Under the pieces are notes generated by a model, which saw only the letters and a program-made list of their open reading frames with translations, did no database searches and was not told where the DNA came from. The position numbers and the translations under genes were made by a program. From contig NWUY0300007628.1 in NCBI GenBank assembly GCA_004151065.3, forward strand, positions 10,598 through 23,196: a stretch of DNA of 12,599 nt, given 5' to 3'. The stretch is from Larix sibirica (Eukaryota > Streptophyta > Pinopsida > Pinales > Pinaceae). Of this stretch, positions 1 to 8,678 are shown one piece after another (the first letter of the stretch is position 1; every line of letters begins with the position of its first letter).

Positions 1-135
1 AAGAAGGTAACAGGTAGCTAAGGCATATACAACATTACAACTAAGCATGGAGAACAAGTAACACATAACTTGTTCATGGCACTTAACTTGTGATCTATCA
101 GTGTTCACCAGCCACAAATTAAGTGGCTGTGCTAA

Positions 136-312
136 TTAGAAGTGTTTCTCATTGATCCAGGATCTGACATTTTCTGCCACAAGTAGCTGCTGAAGTCTAT
201 GGTTGGTTTTAGCAGTCTTGCATTTGTGAATAACTTTAGCCAGAACGCACTTAACTGTACTGCCAGTTAGACGTGAGGATTTCACCCAAACAGCTGTTTG
301 GGACGTAATATA
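136..312 (-). CDS. Candidate terminal exon of an unrecognised minus-strand gene (weak)
   Basis: A 58-codon stretch on the minus strand runs from just inside an AG (the ctttag at 313-318, preceded on that strand by a fairly pyrimidine-rich tract) to a TAA stop at 136-138. The peptide is basic and helix-like, with segments such as KCVLAKVIHKCKTAK and HRLQQLLVAENVRSWINEK, and reads more like a protein C-terminus than translated noise. I do not recognise a family. Against it: 58 open codons are not rare by chance in a window this size, and no transcript evidence exists here. It might be the last exon of the gene whose possible first exon lies at 1702-1850, with the weaker candidate at 776-907 between them. 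The phases between the three have not been shown to agree. Confidence 0.2.
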   Translation of the reverse strand, partial: YITSQTAVWVKSSRLTGSTVKCVLAKVIHKCKTAKTNHRLQQLLVAENVRSWINEKHF

Positions 313-1701
313 CTAAAGTATGTTGCAAGGAATGCAGAGCAGTGTAACTAAGGCATGTTTCAAGCTACGGCCCAAACATGGCACTATGTTCTATAGTCAC
401 ATAGAGGAGATTAAACACAACAAGTTTGGATCTCGTGAGCTATTCTGGGTAAACCAGAAACAAACAATTGAGCAAATGCAGAGAGGAGAGAAATGCACAT
501 ATACACATCCTTATTCTCATTCCAGATCTACCTACCTTTTGTTATAAAATATAAGTGCAGTGATAAACTATGCAAGGAATCAATGCAAACACAAACCACT
601 GAGAAGAGAAATCATGTGGCAAACAAATGAAGACAAGGAATTGGAGACAATAAAGCTTGTGCTAAACAATCCAGCTATACGGACACAAACCCTACCCTCT
701 TTATCTCCCCACTTCAGCTCTCGCATAGTTTAGTGTCACATTAGTAATTGTTACATATTAATCATCATTAGTGATTCAACTGGTACACAAATAATGTGTT
801 AACTCCCTTCTCCTTTGAGTCGAAACCTCTTCACCAGGATTTGGATCCTTTTCCTTTTCATCAGAAACCGCCCAATATTTGGCAGTGAGATTACTCCAGG
901 GATATGTCTCTTAGCGGATTCCAAGTAGACCCCATAAAGGAATGCACTTAGAAATGAGAATGAACCTGGGCTAGTTGTGATAAACTCCTACTGATCTACC
1001 ATTCAGCCCAATGGTCAAACACCGGTCTTCGGCAGGTTTCTTGAACCTACATTTGACACATATGCATACACTTGACTGACTCTGACATATTTGTAGCAGT
1101 CACACACAATGTGTCACAGCCAATTTGGACTTAGTATATGGCATATTTTCTAACACCTTTTAACAATGCAATCAATACACAGCCCTGATAATAGTTCACC
1201 ACTGGCATTAAGAACTGCGTTCTCTGAGTGTATGGGGACTGATCTTATGGCCAGAGAATGACAGATATTGAGCTTCTGGTACCAGAAATCGAATCCCAAA
1301 ATAAGAAAAAGGCATTGTACATTAACGCATCCTATCTTGAATATCGTTTTCTCCAATAATCATGAATTCCCCAACCACATTCTGTTAAAACAAATCCCAG
1401 AAAAGAAAACTGAACAAACTGGGGGAATGCAGGAGGCATGGCATCCCAATGCAGGAACTCAATTATAACAGAAACAACGAAAATGCAACATGGTTGAACT
1501 TGCTACATCACATAGAGATCGTTTTCACGAGCTGTTGAGGTTGCGCTATATTTATTTGATTTGAATCACAATGAACCAGACTACTGATTTGGAGCACTGA
1601 GATTCAACATGTAAGGAGGAGACTCGGCTCATGAATGTGGAACTATGAGTACATTGTCAGGAATAAATTATTGGATTGAATGGCATTGAAATGAATAATA
1701 C
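313..1701. other. Sequence between candidate exons; nothing further recognised
   Basis: Apart from the weak candidate at 776-907, this stretch shows no recognisable gene, RNA or repeat. It has several intron-like pyrimidine tracts followed by AG on the minus strand, for example around 1381-1410 and near 455, which would suit an intron-rich minus-strand gene but prove nothing. Short open frames on either strand (320-547 plus, 1150-1356 minus, 1268-1468 plus) have no recognisable motifs. Confidence 0.3.
776..907 (-). CDS. Candidate exon, unrecognised (very weak)
   Basis: Minus-strand open stretch of 43 codons beginning after the AG of ctaagag and ending at TGA 776-778. It contains a charged segment (AVSDEKEKDPNPGEE) of protein-like composition. 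A GT directly after the GAG that ends this segment could be a splice donor, so the exon might stop near position 797. An overlapping minus-strand frame ending at TAA near 798-800 is also open for about 60 codons, is very basic (FLMKRKRIQILVKRFRLKG), and is the one whose phase fits the possible first exon at 1702-1850. At most one of the two frames can be real. I recognise neither product. Confidence 0.13.
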   Translation of the reverse strand, partial: TYPWSNLTAKYWAVSDEKEKDPNPGEEVSTQRRRELTHYLCTS

Positions 1702-1850
1702 CTGAGAGAGACTGTTAGAGCAGCGGGGCTTTCATTCGTGAATGGCAGCTGACTAACCAAATGAGTTGTGTGAAGAAGCGAGGAGGAACGTAGTCTCAAA
1801 CTAGATCCATTGAAGTACAATTTTTGGCACGAAAATCGCGTCCCCTTCAT
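1702..1850 (-). CDS. Candidate first exon with organelle-transit-like N-terminus (weak)
   Basis: On the minus strand an ATG at 1848-1850 opens a reading frame rich in Ser, Arg and Leu and poor in acidic residues (one Glu in about 49 residues; for example SSLRLRSSSLLHTTHL). That composition is typical of plant mitochondrial or plastid transit peptides. It runs into CTCTCAG|GTATTATT, a good match to a plant 5' splice site, with the exon ending at 1702 in phase 2. Upstream on the same strand the sequence is AT-rich, with a TATA-like tract about 10-25 bases before the ATG; that is too close for a TATA box serving this ATG. No domain is recognisable. The coincidence of transit-like composition and a clean donor is the only support, and a chance ORF remains quite possible. 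Confidence 0.25.
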
Positions 1851-1961
1851 CTCAAATAGGATTAAATAAGAGTATAGAATTCAGAGAATAGTCCACCTAA
1901 GGTCCTAACAAAATCCACAGTAGATAGCTATATCTATGCTCAGCATTAGTGGTCATATCAA

Positions 1962-2173
1962 CATTTGTCTTGCATCATCTTGTGACCCACTAACTCTTGG
2001 CTTGCTTCCTTGGACGCTATAGATTGGTTGTGTTGTTTCCACCTAAGTCAAGATTCTGGTCCACATCCATTTGTCTTGGCATATTCTTGTGACCCACTAA
2101 CTCTTGTCTTGGCTTGCTTCCTTGGACGTTTTAGATCAGGTTTGTTGTTTTTACCTAAGTCAAGAATCTAGTC
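1962..2173. repeat. Two-copy direct tandem repeat, spacing about 106 bases
   Basis: Copy 1 covers about 1962-2061 and copy 2 about 2068-2173. Both begin catttgtcttg, share cttgtgacccactaactctt and cttgcttccttggacg, and end with acctaagtcaag followed by a similar tail. Copy 2 carries an extra gtctt-type insertion, and there are scattered substitutions, so the duplication is not recent. The short open frame at 2104-2286 lies in and beyond copy 2, is not matched by an open frame in copy 1, and is not considered coding. Confidence 0.88.
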
Positions 2174-2379
2174 AGTTGTTTAGTTGCTATGTGGTGGTGG
2201 GCCACATGTTCAAGGACCTCCAAATTTCAAGACTAGTTTCCTGTCTTGTTACTCAAAGCAAAAGAGTTGAGACTACCTTTGGATGACGTTACAGCACAAG
2301 GTTTTCATTTTCTCTTACATGTATCAAGTTTGAGCATATCCTTTATTTAACAAAAACCACTCAAGTTTCTTGGAGATTG

Positions 2380-2720
2380 AAATTTTGGAATGCGTTGTTT
2401 TTTGGGATGAAGTATGGATGCTTTGAAAATCAAATATTAATTAATTAAAGTATGTTATATTTGTATTAGGTTTACAATTTTAAAATGGTTTTCAAAGTTT
2501 GTAATATAATTGATAAAAATATATTAAAAATAAATTTTAATTATTTAAAATATTTTTTATTAAAATATATTTAAAATTAAAATTAATAGAAATTAAATTT
2601 TGTTTTGAGAATATGAAATAGTTATTTTTGTATTTATGATGATAATGGTGGTAGTTAACTACTTGATAGAAAAATAAGTTATAATTTCAAGTTATAAATA
2701 TGGATAGAAAAAACATTTTA
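2380..2720. other. Extremely AT-rich block without genes
   Basis: Nearly all A and T, with runs of overlapping short palindromes such as aattaatt, tttaaa and aaatatatttaaaatt. No open frame or RNA is supportable. Blocks like this can behave as matrix-attachment or easily unwound DNA in plants, but sequence alone does not show that; it may simply be decayed transposon DNA that has lost its methylated CG pairs. Confidence 0.6.
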
Positions 2721-3562
2721 AAATGGGTAATTTTTATATGGATCTAAGTAATGGATTATTAGAATACAGTTTTTGTTATTAAATCTATTTATAGATAAGT
2801 CATTTGTAAGAATCTTGTTTAACAATATTGATCTTTTAGAAAGGAAAAAAGTAAAAATCGATAAACACAAAAGATGTTGATCGTTGGAGAAGAAATCTCC
2901 AAGAGGTGTTCCAAAGCAACATGTAAAACAATCAACACAAAACAACTGCTCAAGCACCATCCAACTCTAGACCAACAACATAAGTTCAAGCACCCAACCC
3001 TTTCTTAGAGGTTAGTGATGTAGAGATGGCATTATTGCATTTCCCTTCAATGTAAAAAAGGCATAACTGAAAATCTCTATAGTGGGATGAATATGCATTA
3101 TGAATTAGACAAGTCAATCTAGAGAAGGAAAATGAGTCATCATCCAACTTAGAAGCATCAAAGGACTCTACACTTAGTTATTCCTACATCGGTGGTAAAC
3201 CTCAAGACTAAATGGATGATATTCAAAAGAAGAAGAAAACCCATTGCATCTTTAGATCTCAACTAAGAGATGTAACAACGAAACACCTAACTTTAAAAAG
3301 TGTACAAGAGTCATATCAAAATAAGAGCATGACCAATCATAATTGTAAATAGTTATTCAAAATCAACCAAAGAGATTAGACATTGAATGTTGAACTTCAA
3401 GAATGAGTCTACAAGGGTCATACATTTAAAACTAGACACCAAAAAACACAATTGTGTATGTAAATTTCCATTTCTATAATATAATTAAAGAAAACCATGA
3501 ATAAAAATAATTATCTTTTCATGTGAGTGTTGTTTTCATGTTGAAGTAAAGTCACTTTGAAG

Positions 3563-3587
3563 GCACTAAACTTGTATAGTTTAGTGC
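3563..3587. repeat. Small perfect hairpin, 9-bp stem
   Basis: The arms gcactaaac and gtttagtgc are perfect inverted copies around the 7-base loop ttgtata. It could extend by a few pairs past a bulged G (aag against ctt). It lies in gene-free DNA, is too short for a microRNA precursor or a MITE, and may be chance. Confidence 0.5.
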
Positions 3588-4325
3588 TTTGGATGTGCAC
3601 AAAATCAAGTTCATATAGCTTTAAATGATGCTTCTCGTATGTGCCATGCCATTTTAACCTTTAATGCCTCAAAATAGTTGTGTCCAAGTTTAAGAGCTTA
3701 TCTTATGACTTTGTTGGGTGATTGGCAAGTGTTCCTTGTTGTCTTATCTTAACTCTTCATGCACAACCACTGCCTAATCTCTAGCATGCCATAGATATAA
3801 CACCAATATCGATCCACTTGGCACTAGCTCAACAAACATATCAATATATGACTCAGTATGCCATCTCAACCATAGTTTATTGATCCACATTAACGACACA
3901 TCGCAACTCAAAGGTTTGGCATGCCTAACCATTTAAGTGATCGGATTTAACCAATTCAATCCAAGTTATGTGCTAGTAACCAAACCTAGACTTAGTTAAT
4001 GCATGCCCAAGACAACATATTTCCCTAAATTAGGGCATTAAACATTCTTATTCACAATTAAGCATCACCATTCACTATGTATGCGCCCAACTATTAGGTA
4101 TCATCTTCTTTAATGCATTTGATCGCTCACTTTTATAAATATATGTAAAATTTGTATGTGTATATGGTTAACTTTGTAACTCATTGGTTGATACAATATT
4201 CATTGTTACTAAGTTAAATTGAACCCCACAATTACCTCCATATACAATATACAATTCAAGTCACAACATAATTTCCTTGCAACATTTCAATTTTACAAAT
4301 TTTATAGTCATTCAATACCAACAAT

Positions 4326-4345
4326 TATATATAGAGAGAGAGAGA
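4326..4345. repeat. TA/GA microsatellite
   Basis: A short TA run passes directly into six GA repeats (about 4333-4344). It is a simple sequence repeat with no functional implication visible. Confidence 0.9.
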
Positions 4346-4912
4346 TGAGTAATCCTTACATATATTGTTCCATGATTATGATTCTTTCATTTTAAAATGA
4401 ATTATTTTTGGATCTTTGTGTGCTTATACATCATTGCATTTATTAGTTATTAATTTCATTTGCAGACACCTTATTTAATCCTTGTGTAAGTTCTTAAATG
4501 CATTTGTAATTCTCATTAAATCTCTAGCTTCACTAACCCATTATTGTTAACAACAACCACACTTAACCACACTTACTGTATTCAATTGATTGTGACAAAT
4601 ATAACAGTGTGTCTCAATGCAACCAAAGTCGTGCAATTCAATGAGCTTCCCACATATTCAAGAACAATCAAGAACAATGCACACTTATGAGTTTGATGTA
4701 GCGTACAACTTTATCACTAACATAAAATTTAATAAACAAAGCAAATTATTTCCTTCAATGAAGGAATGAAATATCGTATCTTTTAATTTAAAAGGTTTAG
4801 ATGTTGGAATATATATTTGGTGAATCTATCTTGATAACAATCTTTCATCAAAATATCTATCCTATAAGACCTTTCCACTTTGAAGAAAAAGTTAAAATAT
4901 AAATTCCATTAT

Positions 4913-4989
4913 ATTACTAAACAATATTAACATTAAAACTTTGAAAATTAATCTTATATTATTAAAGCAATATCCACACTAAAACTTTA
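4913..4989. repeat. Short tandem duplication, period about 46 bases
   Basis: The segment from attactaaacaatatt to attaaaacttt (from 4913) is repeated in diverged form from attattaaagcaatat to actaaaacttt (from 4958), offset 45-46 bases with one inserted base. It runs into the next, longer duplication, so it may be part of the same repeat family. Confidence 0.65.
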
Positions 4990-5207
4990 TTAATTTCAAA
5001 TTCAATTTTAAAGTACAAATTCCTAAATTGATGTGGCCATCCTCCTTCAATCAAATATTATACTTTAACAAATCTTTTATACTTTAATAAACCCTTTATC
5101 AATTTGAAAATTAATTTTAAAATACAAATTCCTAAATTAATATGACCATCCTTCTTCAATCAAATATGATATTTTAACCAACCTTTTATATTTACTAAAC
5201 CCTTTAT
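4981..5207. repeat. Diverged tandem duplication, period about 109 bases
   Basis: Copy A starts near 4981 and copy B near 5090. Shared blocks are acaaattcctaaatt (5015 and 5124), the ccatcct and cttcaatcaaatat blocks that follow, and a ctttat motif that ends each copy. The spacing of 108-109 bases holds at the start, middle and end. Differences are mostly single substitutions, many C/T or G/A, as expected for methylated, ageing plant repeats. No coding frame is conserved between the copies. Confidence 0.85.
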
Positions 5208-6038
5208 AACATATAGATGTTATATATGCAATGCATTACAAATTATTAATATTAAATTTTGTTACACAATAATATTTACTCTAATTATTGCCTTGCATTA
5301 CACAAAACCTACACAATTCTCCTTTGAAAGAGCATCCCCTACTCATGTCTTTCCTTTTTTCCTTGACAACACCTAAAAGTAGGTTTTTAGGCTTTTAGAG
5401 CGGATGTGATCTTGTACGTACGGGTCCTCTTTTATCACCATCAAAATGCATGGTAGACACAAATGTATAAATTAAGCCATACGCTTGCCCATAGAAAAAA
5501 CATTTCATATTTAGCAATGGTATCTTACATTAATTATTGCATTGGATCTTGAGATCCCTTAAGTGAGTGACATTCCTTGAATATTTGACTTTGGGACCCT
5601 ACTCTATTTCCAAGGGTGACACATCTCCATTATGTAATGATAAAACCCATCTTGCACAATTATTCATAATGTTGATAATCTCAATGTAAGTAGTAACCCA
5701 ATTGATCATAGGAATCCTCTAAAAACATTAACCTATATACTTGATAGTCCAAACGGGTGAACTTACATGGTGGGGTATACTTTATTGTTAAAATGGGCAA
5801 AGTTAAACCCCTGAGGTTAAATGGTATGGATAAAGTTAAGTGACTTTAAATTTTATATAGAAATGGTGTCTTTAAAATGTAAATTTATAATTTATATTGA
5901 TTAATATAATAATGTGTTTTTTCTCAAGGAAAAAAACTTTATATTCATAGAAATGAATATATAAACTATTATGTATGTGATTAAAGTAATCATATCAAAC
6001 AACTCTTCTATTCTAGAAAATGATCAATAATATCAGTG
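5208..6038. other. Gene-free AT-rich DNA
   Basis: I see no gene, RNA or transposon domain here. A 7-bp hairpin (cctaaaa / ttttagg, 5372-5391) and a palindromic gtacgtac near 5415 are present but unremarkable. This block forms the 3' flank of the minus-strand LINE that ends at 6039. Confidence 0.5.
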
Positions 6039-6176
6039 TTTTTTTTTTTAAATCCATGCATTCTTGATCATAAAAGGTTACATTCCTACATGCAACAAAA
6101 AATGAAGCACTAATAAACAGGAAAATGCGACTTAAACACAAAATTTATCCAAACACAAGGAAAAATGGAAGACACA

Positions 6177-6660
6177 TTATGTGTTAAGAGGAACTTTGAA
6201 TTCAGATTGAAGTCTCCCATCCCTATAATCCAACTTGATCAAGGTGCATTCATTCAACTACAAAGTTTGCTTAGATAAGTCGCATGCGTCTATGTTTAGC
6301 TCCCTATACACATGGGTAAAAGAGATCCATTCAAAGGTTGTGATATCTTCCTCTAGCAATAGAAGAATTGGTCAAAAACCAAGAATCTTGATTTTTCCTT
6401 ATTATTATCCCAATCGACAATAATCTTAAAATCTCCCATAACCTGTAATTTTTCGTCACCATTTTGTTGAGCACTTTGAAGGAGCACCCATAATGCACAA
6501 AGTTCTGCTTGGCTATTCTTACCTCGATCAACTGCAAATTTAAGATGTAAAAAATTGCTAGATTTTTTATGTAAAAGGCACTTGTCCCACAATTTGCAGG
6601 ATGCCCTTGGTTGGCACTGTAAAAAACCCCCAGGGAATCTCATAATTCAAACTTGGCATT
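6177..6660 (-). pseudogene. RNase H domain remnant of the minus-strand LINE
   Basis: In plant LINEs this C-terminal domain (RNase H type I fold) degrades RNA in RNA-DNA hybrids. The start is recognisable as PWGFF near 6645-6630; the catalytic Asp expected right after it is lost at a frame change. The second acidic residue lies in AELCALWVLL (Glu codon at 6503-6505) and the third in VMGDFKIIVDW (Asp codon at 6431-6433). After another frame change comes FTHVYRELNIDACDLSKQTL, the family's terminal motif; here Cys stands where the last catalytic Asp of the usual A-D-x-L-S pattern is expected. A stop (TAG, 6258-6260) interrupts the tail, and the next stop is TAA at 6177-6179. The loss of catalytic residues and the frame breaks mean it cannot be active. 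Confidence 0.85.
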
Positions 6661-7016
6661 ACCAAGACCCTTCTTTTGTTATCCTTGGAATTGCTCTATA
6701 TTCCTTCACCATCTTCATAATCATGTGAGCTAGCACATAAGTAGGAATAATCTTACCTTTGAAAATCAACACATTGTGCACCCACTCAATTCAATATACC
6801 AATAAGCTAGATAGGGATTTGTAGTCGGTAACAACACCATCCAAAGTTGATTCATGAATGCATTCCTCCAAAGAATCCAAATTCTTGTTAGATTTAGATT
6901 TCAAGATAGTATGTGTCTTACTCCAAACCTCTTTGGCATAACCACACCTTACAAATAAATGAAATAGTCTTAGAGTCGTGTGAGTACAATAAACATTTGC
7001 TCAGCCCAACCCACCC
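6661..7016 (-). pseudogene. Linker between zf-RVT and RNase H of the minus-strand LINE
   Basis: On the minus strand one frame reads from YAKEVWSKTHTILKSK near 6945 through WVHNVLIFKGKIIPTYVLAH to MKMVKEYRAIP before a stop. It has the usual LINE linker pattern: a Trp followed by N-x-x-I-F, then a helix ending K-E-Y, just before the PWGFFDG start of RNase H. A TGA near 6795 breaks the frame. The zinc-binding end of zf-RVT just upstream is badly degraded: only a Cys-rich stretch (CLLYSHDSKTISFICKVW) can be made out, and no clean C-x2-C-H-C set survives. Confidence 0.75.
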
Positions 7017-7496
7017 TCACTTCATTCTATTGTCCCAAGTCAAGAGTTTATTAGCTAGATCCATCCACATGAGTATATTCACTTCCAATGGGCCTTGTAA
7101 TTTCCATACCACCGCTCGCCACCACCTCTTTTCCTTTGCAAAATCTTCCTCTACTTTAGTTGCATATCCTAATTTTACCATGAAGTCACATGAAGATGGA
7201 TTTTTAGTCCAACAAAGCTTGTCCTCTTCCACTATTAACTTGATTGCCCCATGAGACAACTTTCTAATACAGACTCCACTCCTCAACATGTAATCCTTCC
7301 AAACCCAAATCCTCCGCTGACTTCCAATTTTGAGCCCATTCTCCTATTCCATTTTGGACACCAACATCATTTAAATAAAAAATATTGATTTCGTGAAGCA
7401 TTCTAACCAAATCTTTCGATAATTGACAAGATCCCTCCACTCCTAACCAAGGATCTTCCCCTACTTGTAGCTCTCGCCCAATAAAAATATGTATAT
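7017..7496 (-). pseudogene. Post-RT connector and start of zf-RVT, minus-strand LINE
   Basis: Two minus-strand frames cover this part. The first (about 7496-7264) contains GRELQVGEDPWLGVEG and, further on, LSKDLVRMLHEINIFYLND. This is the G-x-x-I-x-x-G-x-D-P-W-x-G pattern that follows reverse transcriptase in plant LINEs. After VEEWSLY a frame change near 7270 moves the match to the second frame, with HGAIKLIVEEDKLCW, a GYATKV block, and VWKLQGPLEVNILMWMDLAN with KLLTWDNRMK. That last part corresponds to the W-K-x-x-x-P-x-K-x-x-x-F-x-W and L-T-W-x-N-x-x-K opening of zf-RVT. The match fades at the A/T-rich sequence beyond 7496, which is taken as the truncation point. Confidence 0.87.
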
Positions 7497-7675
7497 GAAT
7501 ATATTTACATATTTTTCTAGAAATATATATTTCAGACAAATTTATTGAACACTTCCTCTCATTTGGAGGATGGTATCCCAAGGAAAATTTTATTCTTCAA
7601 GGTTCAAGACCTATACAACAACATACTCATTAAGAATTCAACACATCACTTACAAGAGTTGATCCTAAGTGGGAA
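7497..7675. other. AT-rich spacer, nothing recognised
   Basis: This short stretch lies between the truncated minus-strand LINE and the CT-rich repeats. It includes a very AT-rich part up to about 7540 and then ordinary sequence without a recognisable motif. The start codon and first residues of the minus-strand open frame ending at 7581 fall here by chance and are not part of the LINE match. Confidence 0.45.
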
Positions 7676-7815
7676 GAGGCTAAACCCAATTGACAAATCT
7701 CTCTCTCTCTCTTGAGTAACACTCCTCTCAATTATTGAGGCTAAACCCAATTGTCGAGGGTAACTCTCTCTCTCCTTTAAGAATATCCAAAAAGGGTAAC
7801 ACTCCTCTTTCTCTG
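7676..7815. repeat. CT-rich direct repeat, two copies 61 bases apart
   Basis: The 17-base segment gaggctaaacccaattg occurs identically at 7676-7692 and 7737-7753. Each is followed by a CT microsatellite (ctctctctctctct and ctctctctctcc) and by a block containing taacactcctct. This short array leads directly into the longer tandem units that begin near 7816, each of which also starts after a CT-rich motif. Confidence 0.85.
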
Positions 7816-8361
7816 AGCTAATATAAATATTTAGTTTTTTTACCATTATAAAAAAATATTTGAATAAAAAAATGTCATTTTTAACTTTAGATTCGATACA
7901 AAATCCAAACAATATACAACATCAGCAATTGTTTATATCTCAAATTAATGTAAATATTAGTTTTGTGGGAAAAAATAGTTGAATAAAAAAACGTCATTTT
8001 CTGCCTTTCGATTTGATACAAAATCCAAATAATATACAACATCATCAATTATTTATATATAACTTATTCCTAGTTCTTAAACATGGAAAAAGAAAACCCC
8101 CTCTCTCTCAAAGTTAATGTAAATATTTTGTTTTTTAAACATAATAAAAAATATTTTAATAAAAAAAATAATTTTCTATTTTTTTATTTAATACACAATC
8201 CAAACAATATACAACATTATCAATTGTTTATATCTCTAACTTAATGTAAATATTTAGTTTTCTTTAAACATAAATTAAAAAATTTAAATAAAAATACAAT
8301 TTTCTACCTTTCGATTTGATAAAAAACCAAACAATATACATTATGATCAATTGTTTATATC
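7816..8361. repeat. Tandem array of four diverged units of about 120-127 bases
   Basis: The units are roughly 7816-7938, 7939-8060, 8108-8234 and 8235-8361. Each has, in order: a CT-rich lead, a taatgtaaatatt-like block, a T-rich tract with taaacataa or similar, gaataaaaaa, a cgatttgatacaaaatcc-like block, caatatacaacat, and finally caattgtttatat. The caatatacaacat block sits at about 7911, 8031, 8206 and 8333, giving spacings of 120, 175 and 127. The large gap comes from an inserted stretch of about 48 bases (8061-8107) that includes another CT tract. No coding frame is kept. The last unit stops exactly where LINE coding similarity begins. Confidence 0.9.
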
Positions 8362-8678
8362 AGAACCTGGAAGGGGAAAAGAAACTGTTGCCGGGGATTC
8401 AGGAAGAAACATGGCGCCAGAAGAACTGGGAGATTTGGATCAAGGTTGGGGACAACAACACCAAATTTTTCCACAGGTTTGCTAATCAAAGAAGGCTTAC
8501 AAATTCTATCTGGGAGATTGAAGGGGATCATGGTCAGGTGATATATGATTCCTTACTTTTGAAAGATGTTGTTGTCAATCATTTCAAAGGGATTTATCAC
8601 TCTAGCAACTCCTCTAATTTGGAAGATCAACTGCAGACTATTAAACTCTTTCCTCAGATGTTTGATGAGGAGGCTTGA
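8362..8678 (+). pseudogene. LINE ORF2 segment between endonuclease and reverse transcriptase
   Basis: The frame carries the hallmark block found just upstream of reverse transcriptase in plant LINEs: EETWRQKNWEIWIKVGDNNT and then KFFHRFANQRR, followed by I-W-E-I-E-G-D-H-G. The usual family pattern is E-E-x-x-W-R-Q-K-S-R-x-x-W-L-x-x-G-D-x-N-T-K-F-F-H. It begins without its own start codon: the open frame runs back into the tandem repeat, but similarity starts at about 8362. It ends at TGA 8676-8678, which interrupts an otherwise continuous frame with the reverse transcriptase. That TGA could come from a CGA codon by C-to-T change at a methylated CG site; this is inference. Confidence 0.92.

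Larger units (their letters stand above)
2721..4912. other. Gene-free AT-rich intergenic DNA
   Basis: No recognisable gene, RNA or transposon domain. The 80-codon minus-strand frame at 2718-2960 has no motif. A short hydrophilic open stretch near 3119-3213 on the plus strand is Ser/Glu/Lys-rich but closes after about 31 codons. The motif atgcc recurs (around 3646, 3785, 3860, 3919, 4004), without regular spacing. This looks like old, mutated repeat DNA. Confidence 0.55.
6039..7496 (-). mobile_element. 5'-truncated, decayed LINE (plant L1-type non-LTR retrotransposon), minus strand
   Basis: Reading the minus strand from about 7496 downwards, the region follows the 3' third of a plant LINE polyprotein in the correct order: the connector after reverse transcriptase, a degraded zf-RVT region, a linker, and an RNase H domain ending near 6177. 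A 3' untranslated segment of about 130 bases follows, then an uninterrupted run of 11 T on the plus strand (6039-6049), which is the poly(A) tail. No endonuclease or reverse transcriptase remains, as expected for target-primed insertion that stopped early. Several stops and frame changes make it non-functional. Its protein sequence differs clearly from that of the plus-strand LINE at 8362-11701, so the two are separate lineages. The 5' edge is uncertain by some tens of bases because the flank is AT-rich. Confidence 0.88.

Noticed and set aside
52-129. Two small hairpins (gaacaagt/acttgttc at 52-75 and cagccac/gtggctg at 109-129).
   Set aside because: Stems of 7-8 bp without a longer arm are frequent by chance and fit no microRNA precursor, terminator or MITE.
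320-547. 75-codon plus-strand open frame.
   Set aside because: No recognisable motif, no good start context, and a length expected by chance; it lies next to, not within, the stronger minus-strand candidate.
1150-1356. Minus-strand open frame with an ILGFDFW string reminiscent of the retropepsin LG-x-D-F motif.
   Set aside because: The active-site D-T/S-G triad is not visible upstream and no gag or RT sequence flanks it, so a retroelement protease call is unsupported.
6913-7254. 113-codon plus-strand open frame, one of the longer ones in the window.
   Set aside because: It is the antisense shadow of the minus-strand LINE zf-RVT region, which shows family motifs in the expected order.
6013-7535. 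Possible target-site duplication of the minus-strand LINE (ctagaaa...cag at 6013-6036 and 7517-7535).
   Set aside because: The two stretches differ by several bases and in length, lie in AT-rich DNA where such likeness is common, and the right one is about 20 bases or more beyond the last recognisable LINE sequence.
7646-7912. 88-codon minus-strand open frame across the CT-rich repeat.
   Set aside because: It owes its open state to the CT/GA repeats (RERE-type peptides) and crosses two repeat types.
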